The notes under the pieces: model-generated
Databases searched by the model: none
Seen by the model: only the letters and a program-made list of their open reading frames with translations
What the model was told of the DNA's origin: nothing
Translations under genes and position numbers: made by a program
Origin: Thermococcales archaeon 44_46
GTDB lineage: Archaea > Methanobacteriota_B > Thermococci > Thermococcales > Thermococcaceae
Reading direction: 5' to 3'
Length of the DNA: 6,349 nt
Assembly: GCA_001507935.1 (NCBI GenBank)
Contig: LGET01000092.1
Span: forward strand, 1-6,349
Part shown: piece after piece, positions 6,315-6,349 of the stretch
Position numbering within the stretch: position 1 is the stretch's first letter
Layout: each line of letters opens with the position of its first letter

Positions 6315-6349
6315 ATTAATTTGGCTTTAGGGCCGGAAAGGTTCCTTTC
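6315..6349. other. Right-edge tail, no supportable gene
   Basis: These 35 bases contain a perfect inverted repeat GAAAGG-TT-CCTTTC at 6336-6349 that may continue past the edge. On the minus strand the frame KGTFPALKPN followed by a stop at 6316-6318 could be the end of a convergent gene. Either reading is too short to support. Confidence 0.2.

Overview
The window looks like chromosomal DNA from a hyperthermophilic archaeon of the Thermococcales, most likely a moderate-GC Thermococcus or a Pyrococcus relative. The grounds are the protein families, AT-rich TATA boxes about 32 to 37 bases upstream of the start codons, Shine-Dalgarno sites of the GGAGGG or GAGGTGAT type, and tightly packed genes with 1-nt gaps. 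I recognise the families by sequence memory only; no database search was run.

Layout from left to right. Positions 1-1047 hold the 3' part of a PAPS/APS-reductase-like enzyme that ends in a 2x[4Fe-4S] ferredoxin domain; the start lies outside the window. Overlapping its end is a gene for a secreted-then-anchored membrane protein with a cytoplasmic winged helix (999-1928). Next comes a zinc-ribbon protein with its own promoter (1976-2590), then a protein-L-isoaspartate methyltransferase (2631-3296) coupled by a 1-nt gap to a HAD-IB phosphatase (3298-3927).

The phosphatase gene converges on a minus-strand operon. That operon consists of a 54-residue class III signal peptide (type IV pilin-like) protein (5142-5306) followed by a prepilin peptidase (4017-5132), so a likely substrate and its processing enzyme are encoded together. 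In the short gap between the convergent genes lies a well-formed C/D box guide RNA on the minus strand (3929-3976). It has boxes C, D', C' and D and two 12-nt guides, and the surrounding bases could supply both a TATA box and a T-rich terminator.

A 95-bp intergenic region with two divergent TATA boxes separates the pilin operon from a plus-strand pair of ASCH-domain genes (5402-5743 and 5745-6314). The second carries an extra C-terminal helical, HTH-like part. The last 35 bases hold no supportable gene.

The most rewarding items are the two that simple gene calling misses: the C/D box RNA and the mini-pilin next to its peptidase. The tandem ASCH proteins are also worth a look, because one carries a K-x-x-T-x-R signature that recalls the bacterial N4-acetylcytidine amidohydrolase YqfB. 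I found no CRISPR array, insertion sequence, tRNA or rRNA, and no gene-free stretch longer than 300 bases.
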